DNA of 64,000 nucleotides from an uncultured Magnetospirillum sp. Lineage in GTDB: Bacteria; Pseudomonadota; Alphaproteobacteria; Rhodospirillales; Magnetospirillaceae. The notes beneath the pieces are model-generated. The model had not been told where the DNA came from and did not search any database. It worked only from the letters and a program-made list of their open reading frames with translations. Below, one piece after another: positions 33,701 through 46,010 of this stretch. Numbering within the stretch: the stretch's first letter is position 1; every line of letters begins with the position of its first letter. Made by a program: the position numbers and the translations under genes. Location: the NCBI RefSeq assembly GCF_903853455.1, contig NZ_CAINTR010000144.1, forward strand, positions 1 through 64,000, in the 5' to 3' direction.

Positions 33701-33720
33701 GTATACTGGTACCAGTTTAC
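33701..33720. promoter_or_regulatory. Palindromic operator candidate upstream of the flavoenzyme gene
   Basis: A 20-base near-palindrome centred on ACTGGTACCAGT (perfect 12-mer) and extended by GTA/TAC ends, placed 18 bases before the ATG of the flavin oxidoreductase. The left end also reads TATACT, a possible -10 element, so a bound repressor would block transcription. The regulator is unknown; size and symmetry fit TetR- or GntR-type proteins. Confidence 0.6.
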
Positions 33721-33737
33721 GCCATTAAGGGGCCGCC

Positions 33738-35726
33738 ATGTCTTTCCCGCATCTGCTGTCGCCGCTTCAGGTTCGCTCGGTCCGGCTGGCCAACCGCATG
33801 GTCATGGGCTCCATGCATCTGGGCTACGAGGGCGGCGCCGACGCGTTCCCCCGGCTGGCGCGGTTCTACGGCGAGCGCGCCAAGGGCGGCATCGGCCTGA
33901 TCGTCACCGGCGGCGTCGCGCCCAACGGCGAGGGCAGCTTCGGCCCCGACGGCACCGTCCTGACCGACGACAGCGGCCTCGCCGGCCACCGCCTGATCAC
34001 CGAGGCGGTCCACGCCGAGGGCGGCCGTGTCGTCATGCAGATCCTGCATTGCGGCCGCTATGGCAAGCATGCCGACATCGTGGCGCCGTCGGCCATCAAG
34101 GCGCCGATCAACAGCGTGACACCGCGCGCCATGACCGAGGCCGACATCTCCCGCACCGTCGCCGATTACGGCCGCGCCGCCGCCCTCGCCATCCGCGCCG
34201 GCTATGACGGCGTCGAGGTGATGGCGTCGGAGGGCTATCTGATCAACGAGTTCCTGGCGCCGCGCACCAACAAGCGCGCCGATGCCTGGGGCGGCGACCT
34301 CGACGGCCGCATGCGCTTCCTGCTGGAGGTCGTCGGGGCGGTGCGGACCGCCCTCGGCCCCGATCCGATCCTGACGGTGCGGCTGTCCATGGTCGATCTG
34401 GTGGAGGACGGCCTCGGCGCCGACGAGGTGGTGACGGTGGCCCGCGCCCTGGAAGCGGCGGGCGTCGATATCCTCAACAGCGGCATCGGCTGGCACGAAG
34501 CCCGCGTCCCCACCATCGCCCATACCGTGCCGCAGGGCGCCTGGAGCTGGGCCACCGCCCGGGTCAAGGCCGCCGTCGGCATTCCGGTGGCGGCCAGCAA
34601 CCGCATCACCACGCCGGAGATGGCCGAGGCGCTGCTGGCGGCCGGCGAAGCCGATCTGGTGGCCATGGCGCGGCCGCTGCTGGCCGACCCCGCCTTCGCC
34701 GCCAAGGCCGGGGACGGCCGGGCCGTCAACGCCTGCATCGGCTGCAACCAGGGCTGCCTCGACCCCATCTTCTCCGGCGGCTCGGCCACCTGTCTGGTGA
34801 ATCCCCGCGCCGGCCGCGAGGGCGAATTCGTCGCCGCCCCGGTCACCGCCCCCGCCGCCATCGCCGTGGTCGGCGGCGGTCCCGCCGGATTGGCCTGCGC
34901 CCTGGAAGCGGCCCGGCGCGGCCACCGCGTCACCCTGTTCGAGGCCTCGGCCGAGCTGGGCGGCCAGTTCCTGCTGGCCCGCGCCGTCCCCGGCAAGGAA
35001 GAGTATCTGGCGACGCCGCGCTATTACGCCCACGAACTGGCTGCCGCCGGGGTGACGGTCCGCCTGGGAACCACCGTCGCCGCCGCCGACCTCGCCGGCT
35101 TCGACCGTATCGTCCTGGCCAGCGGCATCACGCCGCGCCGCCTGGACCTGCCGGGCGCCGACCATGCCAAGGTGGCGAGCTATGACGACATCCTGTCCGG
35201 CCGGGTCCGGGCCGGCGCGCGGGTGGCCATCCTGGGCAGCGGCGGCATCGGCTTCGACGTCGCCGCCGCCCTGGCCGGCGAGGTCGGGGACTTCGACGCC
35301 ATCTGGGGGATCGACCGAAGCTTTCGCACCCCCGGCGGCCTGACCGCCCCGGCCAAGCCACCGGCGCCCCAGCGGCGCATCGTCATGATGCAGCGCAAGC
35401 CCGACCGCCCCGGCGCCAGCCTGGGCAAGACCACCGGCTGGATTCACAAGGCCCTGCTGCAACGGGCCGGGGTGGAGATGCTGAGCGGGGTGACGTACCG
35501 GTCGGTCGATGACGCCGGGGTCCATGTCACGCTGGGCGAGACCGACCGGTTGGTCGAGGCCGACACCGTGGTGGTCTGCATCGGCCAGGAGCCCCGGCGC
35601 GACCTGGCGGCGGCGCTGACCGTCCTGGGCAAGCCGGTCCACCTGATCGGCGGCGCCCGCGACGCGGCCAAGCTGGACGCCCTGGCCGCCTTCGAGGAAG
35701 GCACCCGCCTGGGCCTGGAAATCTAG
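33738..35726 (+). CDS. NADH:flavin oxidoreductase, 2,4-dienoyl-CoA reductase-like
   Basis: A 662-residue enzyme with three modules. Residues 1-340 are an old-yellow-enzyme TIM barrel (MQILHCGRYGKHADIVAPSA, VMASEGYLINEFLAPRTN). An iron-sulfur motif follows at about 333-355: CIGCNQGC, then the fourth cysteine in SATCLVNP. The C-terminal half has an FAD-binding fold (VVGGGPAGLACALEAARRGH) and an NAD(P)-binding fold (VAILGSGGIGFDVAAALAG). This is the domain set of FadH and of trimethylamine/bile-acid-type reductases, so the substrate is not certain. It is a single-gene unit with a palindromic operator candidate. Confidence 0.92.
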   Translation: MSFPHLLSPLQVRSVRLANRMVMGSMHLGYEGGADAFPRLARFYGERAKGGIGLIVTGGVAPNGEGSFGPDGTVLTDDSGLAGHRLITEAVHAEGGRVVMQILHCGRYGKHADIVAPSAIKAPINSVTPRAMTEADISRTVADYGRAAALAIRAGYDGVEVMASEGYLINEFLAPRTNKRADAWGGDLDGRMRFLLEVVGAVRTALGPDPILTVRLSMVDLVEDGLGADEVVTVARALEAAGVDILNSGIGWHEARVPTIAHTVPQGAWSWATARVKAAVGIPVAASNRITTPEMAEALLAAGEADLVAMARPLLADPAFAAKAGDGRAVNACIGCNQGCLDPIFSGGSATCLVNPRAGREGEFVAAPVTAPAAIAVVGGGPAGLACALEAARRGHRVTLFEASAELGGQFLLARAVPGKEEYLATPRYYAHELAAAGVTVRLGTTVAAADLAGFDRIVLASGITPRRLDLPGADHAKVASYDDILSGRVRAGARVAILGSGGIGFDVAAALAGEVGDFDAIWGIDRSFRTPGGLTAPAKPPAPQRRIVMMQRKPDRPGASLGKTTGWIHKALLQRAGVEMLSGVTYRSVDDAGVHVTLGETDRLVEADTVVVCIGQEPRRDLAAALTVLGKPVHLIGGARDAAKLDALAAFEEGTRLGLEI

Positions 35727-35748
35727 GCCCCGCCCCTTTCCCTCGCCC

Positions 35749-35782
35749 CAAAATGGACCCTTGCTTTCGCGGGTGTGACGAC
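35749..35782. repeat. Degenerate half-copy of the CGCGAAAGCGGG repeat
   Basis: ATGGACCCTTGCTTTCGCGGGTGTGACG resembles the right arm at 443-472, with several changes that spoil the internal palindrome. It lies in the 137-base gap before the TPR-like gene. Confidence 0.45.
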
Positions 35783-35863
35783 GCGAACGAATGCGGGAGG
35801 CATTTTTCCACAGCCTGTCAGACCTGTTGCCGATGGCGCTGCGGTGCCGTATAGGGTTGAAGC

Positions 35864-37453
35864 ATGGCAAGTGCCGAGGAAGAAGAGAAAAGGGCGGAAC
35901 GGCTGCGGCGGGCTCGTGAACTGACGGCCTCGCGCGGCGGGGCCGTGCCCGCTCCGGTGGCGGCGGCACCGACGCCCGTTCCGGCGGCCCGGCCCGAGCC
36001 GGCGCGCGGCGAGGCTCCGCCCGCTCCCAAGCCCCTCGGCCTGCTGGAGATCATCGCCGGCCTGTTCAAGCCCAAACCGGCGCCGGCGCCGGCACCGGTC
36101 CAGAGCGCCGCCGGAGTCGAGACGCCGGCCTTCACCGTGCTGGTCGCCGCCCTGGGTGGCGATGCCGACGGCGCCGCCGCCACCTACCTCAACAAGGCGC
36201 TGGCAACGCGGCCGACGCTCAAGGTCAAGGCCCTGGGCAAGGTGTTCCAGCTCGACAACCTCGAAGACCCGTCGCTGGTGTCGTCGGTGGTGCTGAACAC
36301 CCGCCATGCCGTGGCCGAGGACGACGCCGACCTGCTGGTTTGGGGCGATTTCGGCCGCGAGGGCTATCGCCTGCGGCTGGCCACCGCCACCACCGACGAC
36401 GAGCGCGCCGCCGCCTTCGGCCCGGCCACCCGCATCGAGCTGCCCAAGGACTTCGCCGAGCCGGCCAACCATCTGCTCTACGCCGCCATCCTCGCCGCCA
36501 TCGACCCGGCCACCGAGGCGCAGAAGAGCGCCCTACGCCGCCAGTTGCCCGCCGCCGCCGCCGCCGCCGAGACCCTGGCCGCCCGGCCGCCGGTGCAGAT
36601 GACCATGCCGCAGCAGCGCTCGATCCAACTGGTGTTCGGACATGTGGCCACCGCCGCCGCCCTGGTCCTTCCCGCCGAGGAGGCGCCGGCCTGGTTCGAC
36701 AAGGCCATCAACGCCTACCGCCAGGCCCAGCGCCGGCTGGCCCGCACCGACGCCGGCTGGGAGGGTGGCCTGCTCCACAAGCACGTCGCCGCCGCCCTGG
36801 TCTCCAAGGCCGAACGCACCAAGGACCAGGCGGTGGCGGCGCCGCTGTGGGAAGACGCCATCACCGAATGGCGCTCGGCGGTGGAAACCCTGCCGCGCGC
36901 CCTGATGCCCCAGGAATGGGCCTCGGCCCAGGTCCGCCTGGGCGGAACCCTCTACCGCCTCGACCTGCTGACCGGCCAGACCGAATTGCTGCGGGAAGCG
37001 TTGCAGGCGCTCCAGGCCACGCTTCAGGTCTATTCCCGCACCGAGACCCCCCAGCGCTGGGCCGAGATCATGCACACCGTCGCCCAGGTGCTGGAGGTCT
37101 ATGGCGACCAGATCAAGAATACCGAGGTGTTGCAGCGCGCCGTCGACGCCTGCTACTCGGTGCTGGAAATCCGCACCCGCGAGCGCGGCCCGCTGGCCTG
37201 GGCGGCGACCCAGAACACCCTGGGGGGCGCCCTGTTCCTGCTCGACCGCCACAGCGAAAACGGCAACCACCTCGCCGAGGCGGAAACGGCGCTGACCTCG
37301 GCGCTGGAGGTGTTCCAGGCCCATGGCGCCAAGGGCCCCGCCAAGGTGGCGGCCAAGAATCTGGGCCATGTGCGCAAGCTGATGGAAACCCGCAAGAGCC
37401 GCCACGGCGTCGATCCCCACTGGCTGGACGACCCCGACGACAAGCGGAAGTAG
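35864..37453 (+). CDS. TPR-like helical repeat protein
   Basis: A 529-residue, apparently cytoplasmic protein. Residues 1-20 are a charged helix and 25-90 an alanine/proline-rich linker. Residues 90-200 form an alpha/beta region (TPAFTVLVAALGGDADGAA, LLVWGDFGREGYRLRL) of unknown type. From about 230 on there are tetratricopeptide-like helical pairs, for example WFDKAINAYRQAQRRLA and LREALQALQATLQVYSR. No catalytic motif was seen, so it probably binds partner proteins. The gene is followed by repeat copy C and a terminator shared with ftsZ. Confidence 0.8.
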   Translation: MASAEEEEKRAERLRRARELTASRGGAVPAPVAAAPTPVPAARPEPARGEAPPAPKPLGLLEIIAGLFKPKPAPAPAPVQSAAGVETPAFTVLVAALGGDADGAAATYLNKALATRPTLKVKALGKVFQLDNLEDPSLVSSVVLNTRHAVAEDDADLLVWGDFGREGYRLRLATATTDDERAAAFGPATRIELPKDFAEPANHLLYAAILAAIDPATEAQKSALRRQLPAAAAAAETLAARPPVQMTMPQQRSIQLVFGHVATAAALVLPAEEAPAWFDKAINAYRQAQRRLARTDAGWEGGLLHKHVAAALVSKAERTKDQAVAAPLWEDAITEWRSAVETLPRALMPQEWASAQVRLGGTLYRLDLLTGQTELLREALQALQATLQVYSRTETPQRWAEIMHTVAQVLEVYGDQIKNTEVLQRAVDACYSVLEIRTRERGPLAWAATQNTLGGALFLLDRHSENGNHLAEAETALTSALEVFQAHGAKGPAKVAAKNLGHVRKLMETRKSRHGVDPHWLDDPDDKRK

Positions 37454-37463
37454 GGACCGATAA

Positions 37464-37590
37464 CCCTCGCCCGCTTGCGGGAGAGGGGGGCGCGAAGCGC
37501 CGGGTGAGGGCTCGTCTACTGGAACAGAAGCCCCCTCACCCTCCCACCGCTGCGCGGCGGGTCCCTCCCTCTCCCGCAAGCGGGCGAGGG
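37464..37590. repeat. Inverted-repeat element, copy C
   Basis: Outer arms CCCTCGCCCGCTTGCGGGAG (from 37464) and CTCCCGCAAGCGGGCGAGGG (to 37590), with inner GGGTGAGGG and CCCTCACCCTCCCACCGC blocks. Same family as copies A and B, shortened in the middle. It lies between the converging TPR-like gene and ftsZ. Confidence 0.88.
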
Positions 37591-37602
37591 ATGAAATAAA
37601 AG

Positions 37603-37633
37603 AAGGCCCAACCGGACAAGCCGGTCGGGCCTT
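37603..37633. terminator. Bidirectional terminator between TPR-like gene and ftsZ
   Basis: AAGGCCCAACCGG and CCGGTCGGGCCTT form a 13-bp stem with one mismatch and a 5-base loop. An A-rich stretch precedes it (AAATAAAAG) and TTTATAG follows, so it can end transcription from both directions: the TPR-like gene on the plus strand and the dcw cluster on the minus strand. Confidence 0.85.
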
Positions 37634-37684
37634 TATAGTTTTCAGCGCGAGCGAGGGTCGCCCCCCGCTTAAGGTCGTCCGGTC

Positions 37685-39391
37685 TTAGTTCGCCTGACGG
37701 CGGAGGAAGGCCGGAATGTCGAGGTCCTCACCCGAACGCGGCGCGGTGCTTTCGCGGCGGGCTTCCATGCGCGGCTGCGGTGCCGGCGGCTCGGCGGCGC
37801 GGGCGGCGGGAGCCGGCGCGACGGCGTGACGGCCACGATTGACCAGACGATCCAGCAGGCTGCCGCTCCGGCGGGCCTCCGCCTGGGGCTGCGGTGCCAG
37901 GTCCGGGCTGCTTTCACTGATGCCCGACAACGCCTTCTGCATGGCGTTCATGTCGTGCTCGGCGGAGTCGAGATAGGCCTGCGAGCGGCCCAGCGAGGGC
38001 TCGGGGCGGAAGCTGGGCTCGGGACGGAAGCTGGGCTCCGGCCGGGCCTGCTGCTCGGACCGCATCTGGGGCTCCGGGCGGAAGCTGGGCTCGGGACGGA
38101 CTTGCGGCTCGGGCTGGCGGATGTCCAGCTCGGGCTCGCGGATGGCGGCGGCCGTGGCGGCCTGGACGCGATGATGCGTCTGGGCGTGATGCGGCTGCTG
38201 ATGCATGGGGTGATGATGCGGCCCGTGGATGGGAGCCGAAGCCACCTGCGGCTGCGGCTGAGCCACCGGCTGGGTCGTCACCTGGGGGCGGAACTGCGGC
38301 TGCGACGACACCGTGGCCGCCGTCGGCTGGGGCATGGGACGCGCCGGCGGGGCGGCGACCGAGGGCTGGGCCGCCGGGGCCTGGGTTCCCACCAGCGAGA
38401 TGACGGTGGGCTTGGGCTGGACGGCGGCTTCGCTGGCGATGCCGGTGGCGACCACCGAGACCCGCATCTTGCCGTTCAGCTTCTCGTCGAAGGTGGAGCC
38501 GAAGATGATGTTGGCTTCGGGATCCACCTCGTCGCGGATGCGGTTGGCGGCTTCATCGACCTCGAACAGGGTCATGTCGAGACCGCCGGTGATGTTGATC
38601 AGGACGCCCTTGGCCCCCTTCATGGAGGTGTCGTCCAGCAGCGGGTTGGAGATGGCGGCCTCGGCGGCGTCGATGGCGCGCTTGTCGCCCTCGGCCTCGC
38701 CGGTGCCCATCATGGCCTTGCCCATCTCGCTCATGACGGTGCGGATGTCGGCGAAATCCAGGTTGATCAGGCCGGGCATGATCATCAGGTCGGTGACGCC
38801 GCGCACGCCGGAATACAGCACGTCGTCGGCCATCTTGAAGGCGTCGGCGAAGGTGGTGCGCTCGGTGGCGACCCGGAACAGGTTTTGGTTGGGGATGATG
38901 ATCAGGGTGTCGACGAACTGCTGCAGCTCCTCGATGGCCGCCTCGGCGGTGCGCATGCGGTGGGCGCCCTCGAAGTGGAACGGCTTGGTCACCACGCCGA
39001 CGGTGAGGATGCCCTGCTCGCGGGCCGCCCGGGCGATGACGGGAGCGGCGCCGGAACCGGTGCCGCCGCCCATGCCGGCGGTGATGAACACCATGTTGGC
39101 GCCGTGGATCTGGCCCAGGATCTCTTCCAGGCTTTCCTCGGCGGCGGCGCGGCCCACATCGGGACGCGAGCCGGCGCCCAGGCCTTGAGTGACCTGATTA
39201 CCCAGCTGGATGCGGCGTTCGGTGCGGCTTTGGCCCAGCGACTGGGAATCGGTGTTGGCGACGATGAACTCGACGCCTTCCAGCCGCGACAGAATCATGT
39301 TGTTGACGGCATTGCCGCCGGCACCGCCCACACCGACCACGGTGATGCGAGGCTTGAGCTCTTGATGAGCCCCGGGAAGGAAAGTCAGCAT
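37685..39391 (-). CDS. ftsZ: Cell-division GTPase FtsZ
   Basis: A 568-residue tubulin homologue that forms the Z-ring. The GTP-binding signature GGGTGSG is at residues 108-114, and the T7-loop region reads [13 protein letters not shown]. The GTPase core ends near residue 325. A linker of about 220 residues follows, rich in Gln, His, Pro and Arg, including [14 protein letters not shown] and a tandem RPEPSF repeat. The chain ends in the conserved peptide [13 protein letters not shown], which binds FtsA and other partners. The linker is longer than in most bacteria, though long linkers are usual in alphaproteobacteria. Last gene of the dcw cluster. Confidence 0.97.
   Translation of the reverse strand: MLTFLPGAHQELKPRITVVGVGGAGGNAVNNMILSRLEGVEFIVANTDSQSLGQSRTERRIQLGNQVTQGLGAGSRPDVGRAAAEESLEEILGQIHGANMVFITAGMGGGTGSGAAPVIARAAREQGILTVGVVTKPFHFEGAHRMRTAEAAIEELQQFVDTLIIIPNQNLFRVATERTTFADAFKMADDVLYSGVRGVTDLMIMPGLINLDFADIRTVMSEMGKAMMGTGEAEGDKRAIDAAEAAISNPLLDDTSMKGAKGVLINITGGLDMTLFEVDEAANRIRDEVDPEANIIFGSTFDEKLNGKMRVSVVATGIASEAAVQPKPTVISLVGTQAPAAQPSVAAPPARPMPQPTAATVSSQPQFRPQVTTQPVAQPQPQVASAPIHGPHHHPMHQQPHHAQTHHRVQAATAAAIREPELDIRQPEPQVRPEPSFRPEPQMRSEQQARPEPSFRPEPSFRPEPSLGRSQAYLDSAEHDMNAMQKALSGISESSPDLAPQPQAEARRSGSLLDRLVNRGRHAVAPAPAARAAEPPAPQPRMEARRESTAPRSGEDLDIPAFLRRQAN
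38004..38105. repeat. Tandem repeat in the ftsZ linker
   Basis: The block CGGAAGCTGGGCTCGGGACG recurs three to four times, encoding RPEPSF units on the minus strand, interrupted by a MRSEQQA-type spacer. Such in-frame 18- to 21-base repeats can expand or contract and change linker length. Confidence 0.8.
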
Positions 39392-39445
39392 GTTATCGTC
39401 CTCCGCGCTGAATTCGGCCGCTTCGTTGTCGGCCGTCGGTTAAAT

Positions 39446-40693
39446 CTAAAAGTTCCGTTTAAGCCACGACCCCAACCTGCCCCAGCCCGAGCCGCCCTCA
39501 TGCCCGCTTGCCCCGGCGCGCTTGCCGCGCGACGGCGCGGGGGCGTGGACCATGGCGTAACGGATGAGGCCGGCGCAGGTGGAGAAAGCGGGTCCGCCGG
39601 TGGCTTCCGGAAGACCCTGCAGTCCGACAGGGCGGCCGAGCCGCACCTGCTTGTCGAGAACCAGGCCGGCGAGGTCGCGCACGCCCTGCATCTGGCTGGC
39701 GCCGCCGGTCAAAACCACGCGGCGGCCGGCCATCTTGTCGAAGCCGCCCTGCTCCAGATAGGAGCGCACCAGCTCGAAGGTCTCCTCGATGCGGGGCTGG
39801 ATGATCTGGATCAGCATGGAGCGCGGCACCTGGTTGCTGGCGCCGTCCTCGTCCTCGCCCACCAGCGGCACCTTCAGGATCTCGCGGTCGTCGGACGGGC
39901 TGGGGATGGCCGAACCGTACAGCGTCTTCATGCGCTCGGCATGGACCAGCGGCGTCGACAGGCCGCGGGCGATGTCGCTGGTGACATGGGCGCCACCCAC
40001 GGCGATGACGTCGGTGTGAACCAGTTGGCCGCCCAGGAACACCGCGATGGAGGTGGTGCCGCCGCCCATGTCGATGCAGGTGACGCCCAGTTCCTTCTCG
40101 TCGTCCACCAGGCAGGCCAGACCGGCGGCATAGGGGCTGACGACGCGGGCTTCGATGTCGAGATGGCAGCGGTTGACCACGGTGGACAGGTTGCGCACCG
40201 GTCCGATGCCGGCGGAGATGACGTGGATGGCGACACCGAGGCGGTCGCCGAACATGCCGCGCGGGTCCTTGATGCCTTCGTTGCCGTCGATGGTGTAGTC
40301 CACCGGAATGGCGTGGATCAGCTCGCGGTCGGGGCTTTCGTGATGGGCGCGGCCGTGTTCCAGCATGCGGCGGATATCGGCCTCGTTGACCGGATGGCCG
40401 TTCATGGCCACCTCGACCTTGACGTTGGCCGAGCCGGGCTGGCCGCCCGAAATGTTGACGGCGACGGCGCGGATGCGCTCGCCCGCCATTTCCTCGGCGG
40501 CGTCCACCGAGGCGCGGATGGAGGTCTCCAGCTCCTCCATGTCGACCACGGCGCCGTTGCGCATGCCGCGCGCCAGCTGATGGCCGATGCCGACGATGCG
40601 CGGCGCGCCGTCGTCCTGGACGCGCGCGATGAAGCAGCACACCTTGGTGGTGCCCACATCGACGGCGGCGATCAGTCCGTTGCGCGTGGCCAA
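39446..40693 (-). CDS. ftsA: Cell-division protein FtsA
   Basis: A 415-residue actin-like ATPase that tethers FtsZ to the membrane. LIAAVDVGTTKVCCFIARV is the phosphate-1 motif, CIDMGGGTTSIAVF the phosphate-2 motif, and VVLTGGASQMQGV the adenosine motif. The 1C domain lies around residues 80-165. The C-terminus (WGRLGSWLKRNF) is the amphipathic membrane-targeting helix. It begins 2 bases after ftsQ and is separated from ftsZ by 54 bases, room for an ftsZ promoter. Confidence 0.97.
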   Translation of the reverse strand: MATRNGLIAAVDVGTTKVCCFIARVQDDGAPRIVGIGHQLARGMRNGAVVDMEELETSIRASVDAAEEMAGERIRAVAVNISGGQPGSANVKVEVAMNGHPVNEADIRRMLEHGRAHHESPDRELIHAIPVDYTIDGNEGIKDPRGMFGDRLGVAIHVISAGIGPVRNLSTVVNRCHLDIEARVVSPYAAGLACLVDDEKELGVTCIDMGGGTTSIAVFLGGQLVHTDVIAVGGAHVTSDIARGLSTPLVHAERMKTLYGSAIPSPSDDREILKVPLVGEDEDGASNQVPRSMLIQIIQPRIEETFELVRSYLEQGGFDKMAGRRVVLTGGASQMQGVRDLAGLVLDKQVRLGRPVGLQGLPEATGGPAFSTCAGLIRYAMVHAPAPSRGKRAGASGHEGGSGWGRLGSWLKRNF

Positions 40694-40695
40694 AA

Positions 40696-41652
40696 TCAGT
40701 CCTCCTTCCGGGCTTCAGAGGGAGCGCGACGCTCGGCGGCGGTCTGCTGCGGCTCGCTCTTCAGCACCAGCCGGTCGGGCACCCGCAGGTCGATCATGGT
40801 GACCAGCTTGCCCGAGAGCCCCCGGTTGCGCTCCAGCTCGGCCAGGCGATGCCAGGCCACCTCGGCCTCCAGCTCGGGCAGCCGGGCCTCCAGGCCATGC
40901 TCCACGTCGTCCAGCTTCAGGTTCCAGCGGCGGTTGCCCACCCGGGTGGCCGCCTTGACGCGCGTTGCCATTTCCGGCTCGGTCGCCAGCAGGGCGAACA
41001 GCTCGTCGGCGCGGGCGGGAGCGCCGTCGCCCACCACCAGCGGCAGATCCTCGAAGCCCTCGATGGCGCCGGGGATCTGGTGGCCCTCGCGGTCGACCAG
41101 GACGAACTCGCCGTTGTTCTGCCACAGCGCCACCGGCTGGCGCTCGACGATGGACAAGTGCAGCGCGCCGGGCAGGCGGCGCTCGATGGCGGCGGCGCGC
41201 ACGCTGGGCAGCGCCTCCAGCCGGTCCTTGGCGGCGCCGATGTCCAATCCCAGGATCGGCTCGCCGTGGCGGGCCGCCAGGGCGGTGACGATCTGGTCGG
41301 TGGGCGTGCGCTTACGGCCGGCGACAGTGATCTCGGTGATGCGGAAACCGCCCTCGGCCGTCGCCCGCAGCACGGCGACGCCGGTGTCGCGTACCAGCCG
41401 CTGGGGCGCGCCGGAATGCCACAGCACCGCGCCGCCCACCAGCACGGCGGTGGCCAGCACGCCGAGACCGGCCAGCTTTTGCAGCGGCGTGGCGTCCAGC
41501 CGCAGGCGCGGCATCATCTTGCGCTTGGCCTTGGCTTTGGCCTTCGCGGCGGGGGCCTGGGCACGGGGAGCCGGGCCGCGCGGCGGGCGCGACGACCCGA
41601 CCAGCCGGTCGTCGGGAGTGATGACGATATCGGACGAGCTTATGCGTCGCAT
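40696..41652 (-). CDS. ftsQ: Cell-division protein FtsQ
   Basis: A 318-residue bitopic membrane protein. A long basic cytoplasmic part (AAKAKAKAKRKMMPRLR) precedes the membrane helix (AGLGVLATAVLVGGAVLW). The periplasmic POTRA domain starts FRITEITVAGRKRTPTDQIV, followed by the beta domain (LSIVERQPVALWQNNGEFVLVD and RWNLKL). FtsQ bridges early and late divisome proteins with FtsB and FtsL. It overlaps ddlB by 13 bases. The Ala/Lys-rich tail is unusually repetitive. Confidence 0.94.
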   Translation of the reverse strand: MRRISSSDIVITPDDRLVGSSRPPRGPAPRAQAPAAKAKAKAKRKMMPRLRLDATPLQKLAGLGVLATAVLVGGAVLWHSGAPQRLVRDTGVAVLRATAEGGFRITEITVAGRKRTPTDQIVTALAARHGEPILGLDIGAAKDRLEALPSVRAAAIERRLPGALHLSIVERQPVALWQNNGEFVLVDREGHQIPGAIEGFEDLPLVVGDGAPARADELFALLATEPEMATRVKAATRVGNRRWNLKLDDVEHGLEARLPELEAEVAWHRLAELERNRGLSGKLVTMIDLRVPDRLVLKSEPQQTAAERRAPSEARKED

Positions 41653-42550
41653 CGAGCCTCCTCCACCATCCAGCGCACCAGCTCGGGGAAACCGATCCCG
41701 GCATGGGCGGCGATTTCGGGAACCAGCGAAGTGGCGGTCATGCCCGGCTGGGTGTTGACCTCCAGCATGATCAGGCGCGGGGTGGCGCCGGTATCGTCGT
41801 AGCGCAGATCGGCGCGGGACACGCCCCGGCAGCCCAGCGCCTTATGGGCCGCCACCGCCAGCCGGCAGGCCTCGGCGTAATCGGCGGCCGGCAGCGGCGC
41901 CGGCATGATGTGGCGTGAACCGCCGGGGGCATACTTGGCCTCGTAATCGTAGAAACCCCGGTCCGAGGTGATCTCCAGGGCGCCCAGGGCGCGGTCGCCC
42001 ATCACCGCCACGGTGATCTCGCGGCCGGGGATGAACTCCTCCACCAGAACTTCGTCGGACTCGAACGGCCAATCCGTCAGGGGATCGCGGTTGTCGCCCT
42101 GTTGCAGGATGTAGACCCCGACGCTGGAGCCCTCGTTCAACGGCTTGACCACATGGGGGCGCGGCAGCGGCGAGGCCTCTCCGCGACGAACCACGCCGCC
42201 CTTGGCCACCGGGATGCCGGCGCTTTCGAAAATCTGACGGGCGAAGGCCTTGTCCATGGCCGCCGCCGAGGCCAGCAGGCCGGAATGGGTATAGGGCACC
42301 CCCAGCAGGTTCAGCACGCCCTGGACGCAGCCATCCTCGCCGAAACGGCCGTGCAGGGCGTTGAACACCACCTCGGGGGAGGTCTCGACCAAGGCCCGCA
42401 CCAGTTCGCCGGGATCACGGCCCACATCCACCTGGATGACGTCGTAGCCGGCCTGCTCCAAGGCTTGCGCGGCGGCACGGCCCGAGCGCAGGGAGACGTC
42501 GCGCTCGGCCGAGGCTCCTCCCATCAGGACGGTGACGCGCTTTGCCTGGG

Positions 42551-42554
<4 letters not shown>
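41640..42554 (-). CDS. ddlB: D-alanine--D-alanine ligase B
   Basis: A 304-residue ATP-grasp ligase making the D-Ala-D-Ala dipeptide for peptidoglycan. Signatures are [19 protein letters not shown] near the start, [30 protein letters not shown] for ATP binding, and [17 protein letters not shown] near the C-terminus. ATG 42554 overlaps the murB stop (ATGA). Confidence 0.97.
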
Positions 42555-44892
<2,338 letters not shown>

Positions 44893-44897
44893 GGCGG

Positions 44898-46010
44898 TCA
44901 GGTCCTTTGCTCGGCGGGAATAAGCCCGATGACCAGATCGGCCAGACGCCCCGCCGCGTCGGCGCGACCGGCCCTGGCGGCGCAGACAGCGGTGCGCGTC
45001 AGGGTTCCGGGCTGGGTGAACAGGGTTTCCAGGCGCGCGGTCAGCGCCTCGGCGGTGAAGGCGTCCTGCTGCATCAGCCAGGCGCCGCCATTGTCCTCGA
45101 CCGCATGGGCGTTGGCGGTCTGGTGGTCGTCGATGGCGAAGGGATAGGGCACCAGGATGGCCGGGCGCCCCAGCGCCGTCAGCTCGGCCACGGTGGAGGC
45201 CCCCGCCCGCCCGATCACCAGATGGGCGCTCGCCAGACGCTCGGGCACGTCGGCGAAGAAGCTTTGCAGGGTGCAGGCGATGCCGGTGCCCTCATAGGCC
45301 TTGGTCACGGCGTCGAGATCCTCGGGCCGGCACTGCTGGGCGACATGGGTACGCTGGCGCAGGGCCTGGGGCAGCGCCGCCAGCGCCGCCGGCACCACCT
45401 CGGACAGCACTCGCGCCCCCTGGCTGCCGCCCAGCACCAGCAGGTTGACGGGGCCGGCCGCGTCCAGCGGCGGATAGGGGGTGTCGCGCAAGGCAGCGAT
45501 GGCGGCGCGCACCGGCATGCCGGTGTGGACCAGCTTGGGGGTCAGGCGGGCATCCACATGGCTGACCTCGGCGAAGGAGGTGGCGATGCGCCTGACCCGG
45601 CTGGCCAGCAGGCGATTGGCGCGGCCCAGCACCGCGTTCTGCTCGTGCAGGACGGTGGGAATGCCGGCCAGCACCGCCGCCACCATGCCCGGCACCGAGG
45701 CGTAGCCGCCGAAGCCCACCATCACGGCGGGACGCATGCGCTGGAGCAGCGCGCGGGCCTGCACCACGCCCAGGCCGATCTCGGCGATGGCGCGGATCTT
45801 GGCCAGGCCGCCGCGCCCGGCGATGCCGCCGGCGGCGATGCGCAGCGTCTCCAGCGAGCCCAGGGTGCCGCCATAGACCGCGCCGCGACGATCGGTCACC
45901 AGCGCCAGCCGGTAGCCGCGTTCCAGCAGCACCCCGGCCAAGGCCTCGGCGGGGAAGACGTGGCCACCGGTACCACCGGCGGCGAGAGCGATGAGGGGGG
46001 CGGTACTCAT
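44898..46010 (-). CDS. murG: UDP-GlcNAc:lipid I N-acetylglucosaminyltransferase
   Basis: A 370-residue GT28 glycosyltransferase that converts lipid I to lipid II at the inner membrane face. [19 protein letters not shown] is the first glycine-rich loop, [19 protein letters not shown] the second, [15 protein letters not shown] follows, and [17 protein letters not shown] is the third. The donor site shows [22 protein letters not shown] 46010 overlaps the ftsW stop (ATGA). Confidence 0.97.
   Translation of the reverse strand: MSTAPLIALAAGGTGGHVFPAEALAGVLLERGYRLALVTDRRGAVYGGTLGSLETLRIAAGGIAGRGGLAKIRAIAEIGLGVVQARALLQRMRPAVMVGFGGYASVPGMVAAVLAGIPTVLHEQNAVLGRANRLLASRVRRIATSFAEVSHVDARLTPKLVHTGMPVRAAIAALRDTPYPPLDAAGPVNLLVLGGSQGARVLSEVVPAALAALPQALRQRTHVAQQCRPEDLDAVTKAYEGTGIACTLQSFFADVPERLASAHLVIGRAGASTVAELTALGRPAILVPYPFAIDDHQTANAHAVEDNGGAWLMQQDAFTAEALTARLETLFTQPGTLTRTAVCAARAGRADAAGRLADLVIGLIPAEQRT

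Noticed and set aside
37826-41758. Long plus-strand open frame opposite ftsZ, ftsA and ftsQ
   Set aside because: Caused by high GC in the third codon position of the minus-strand division genes; no domain or ribosome-binding site.
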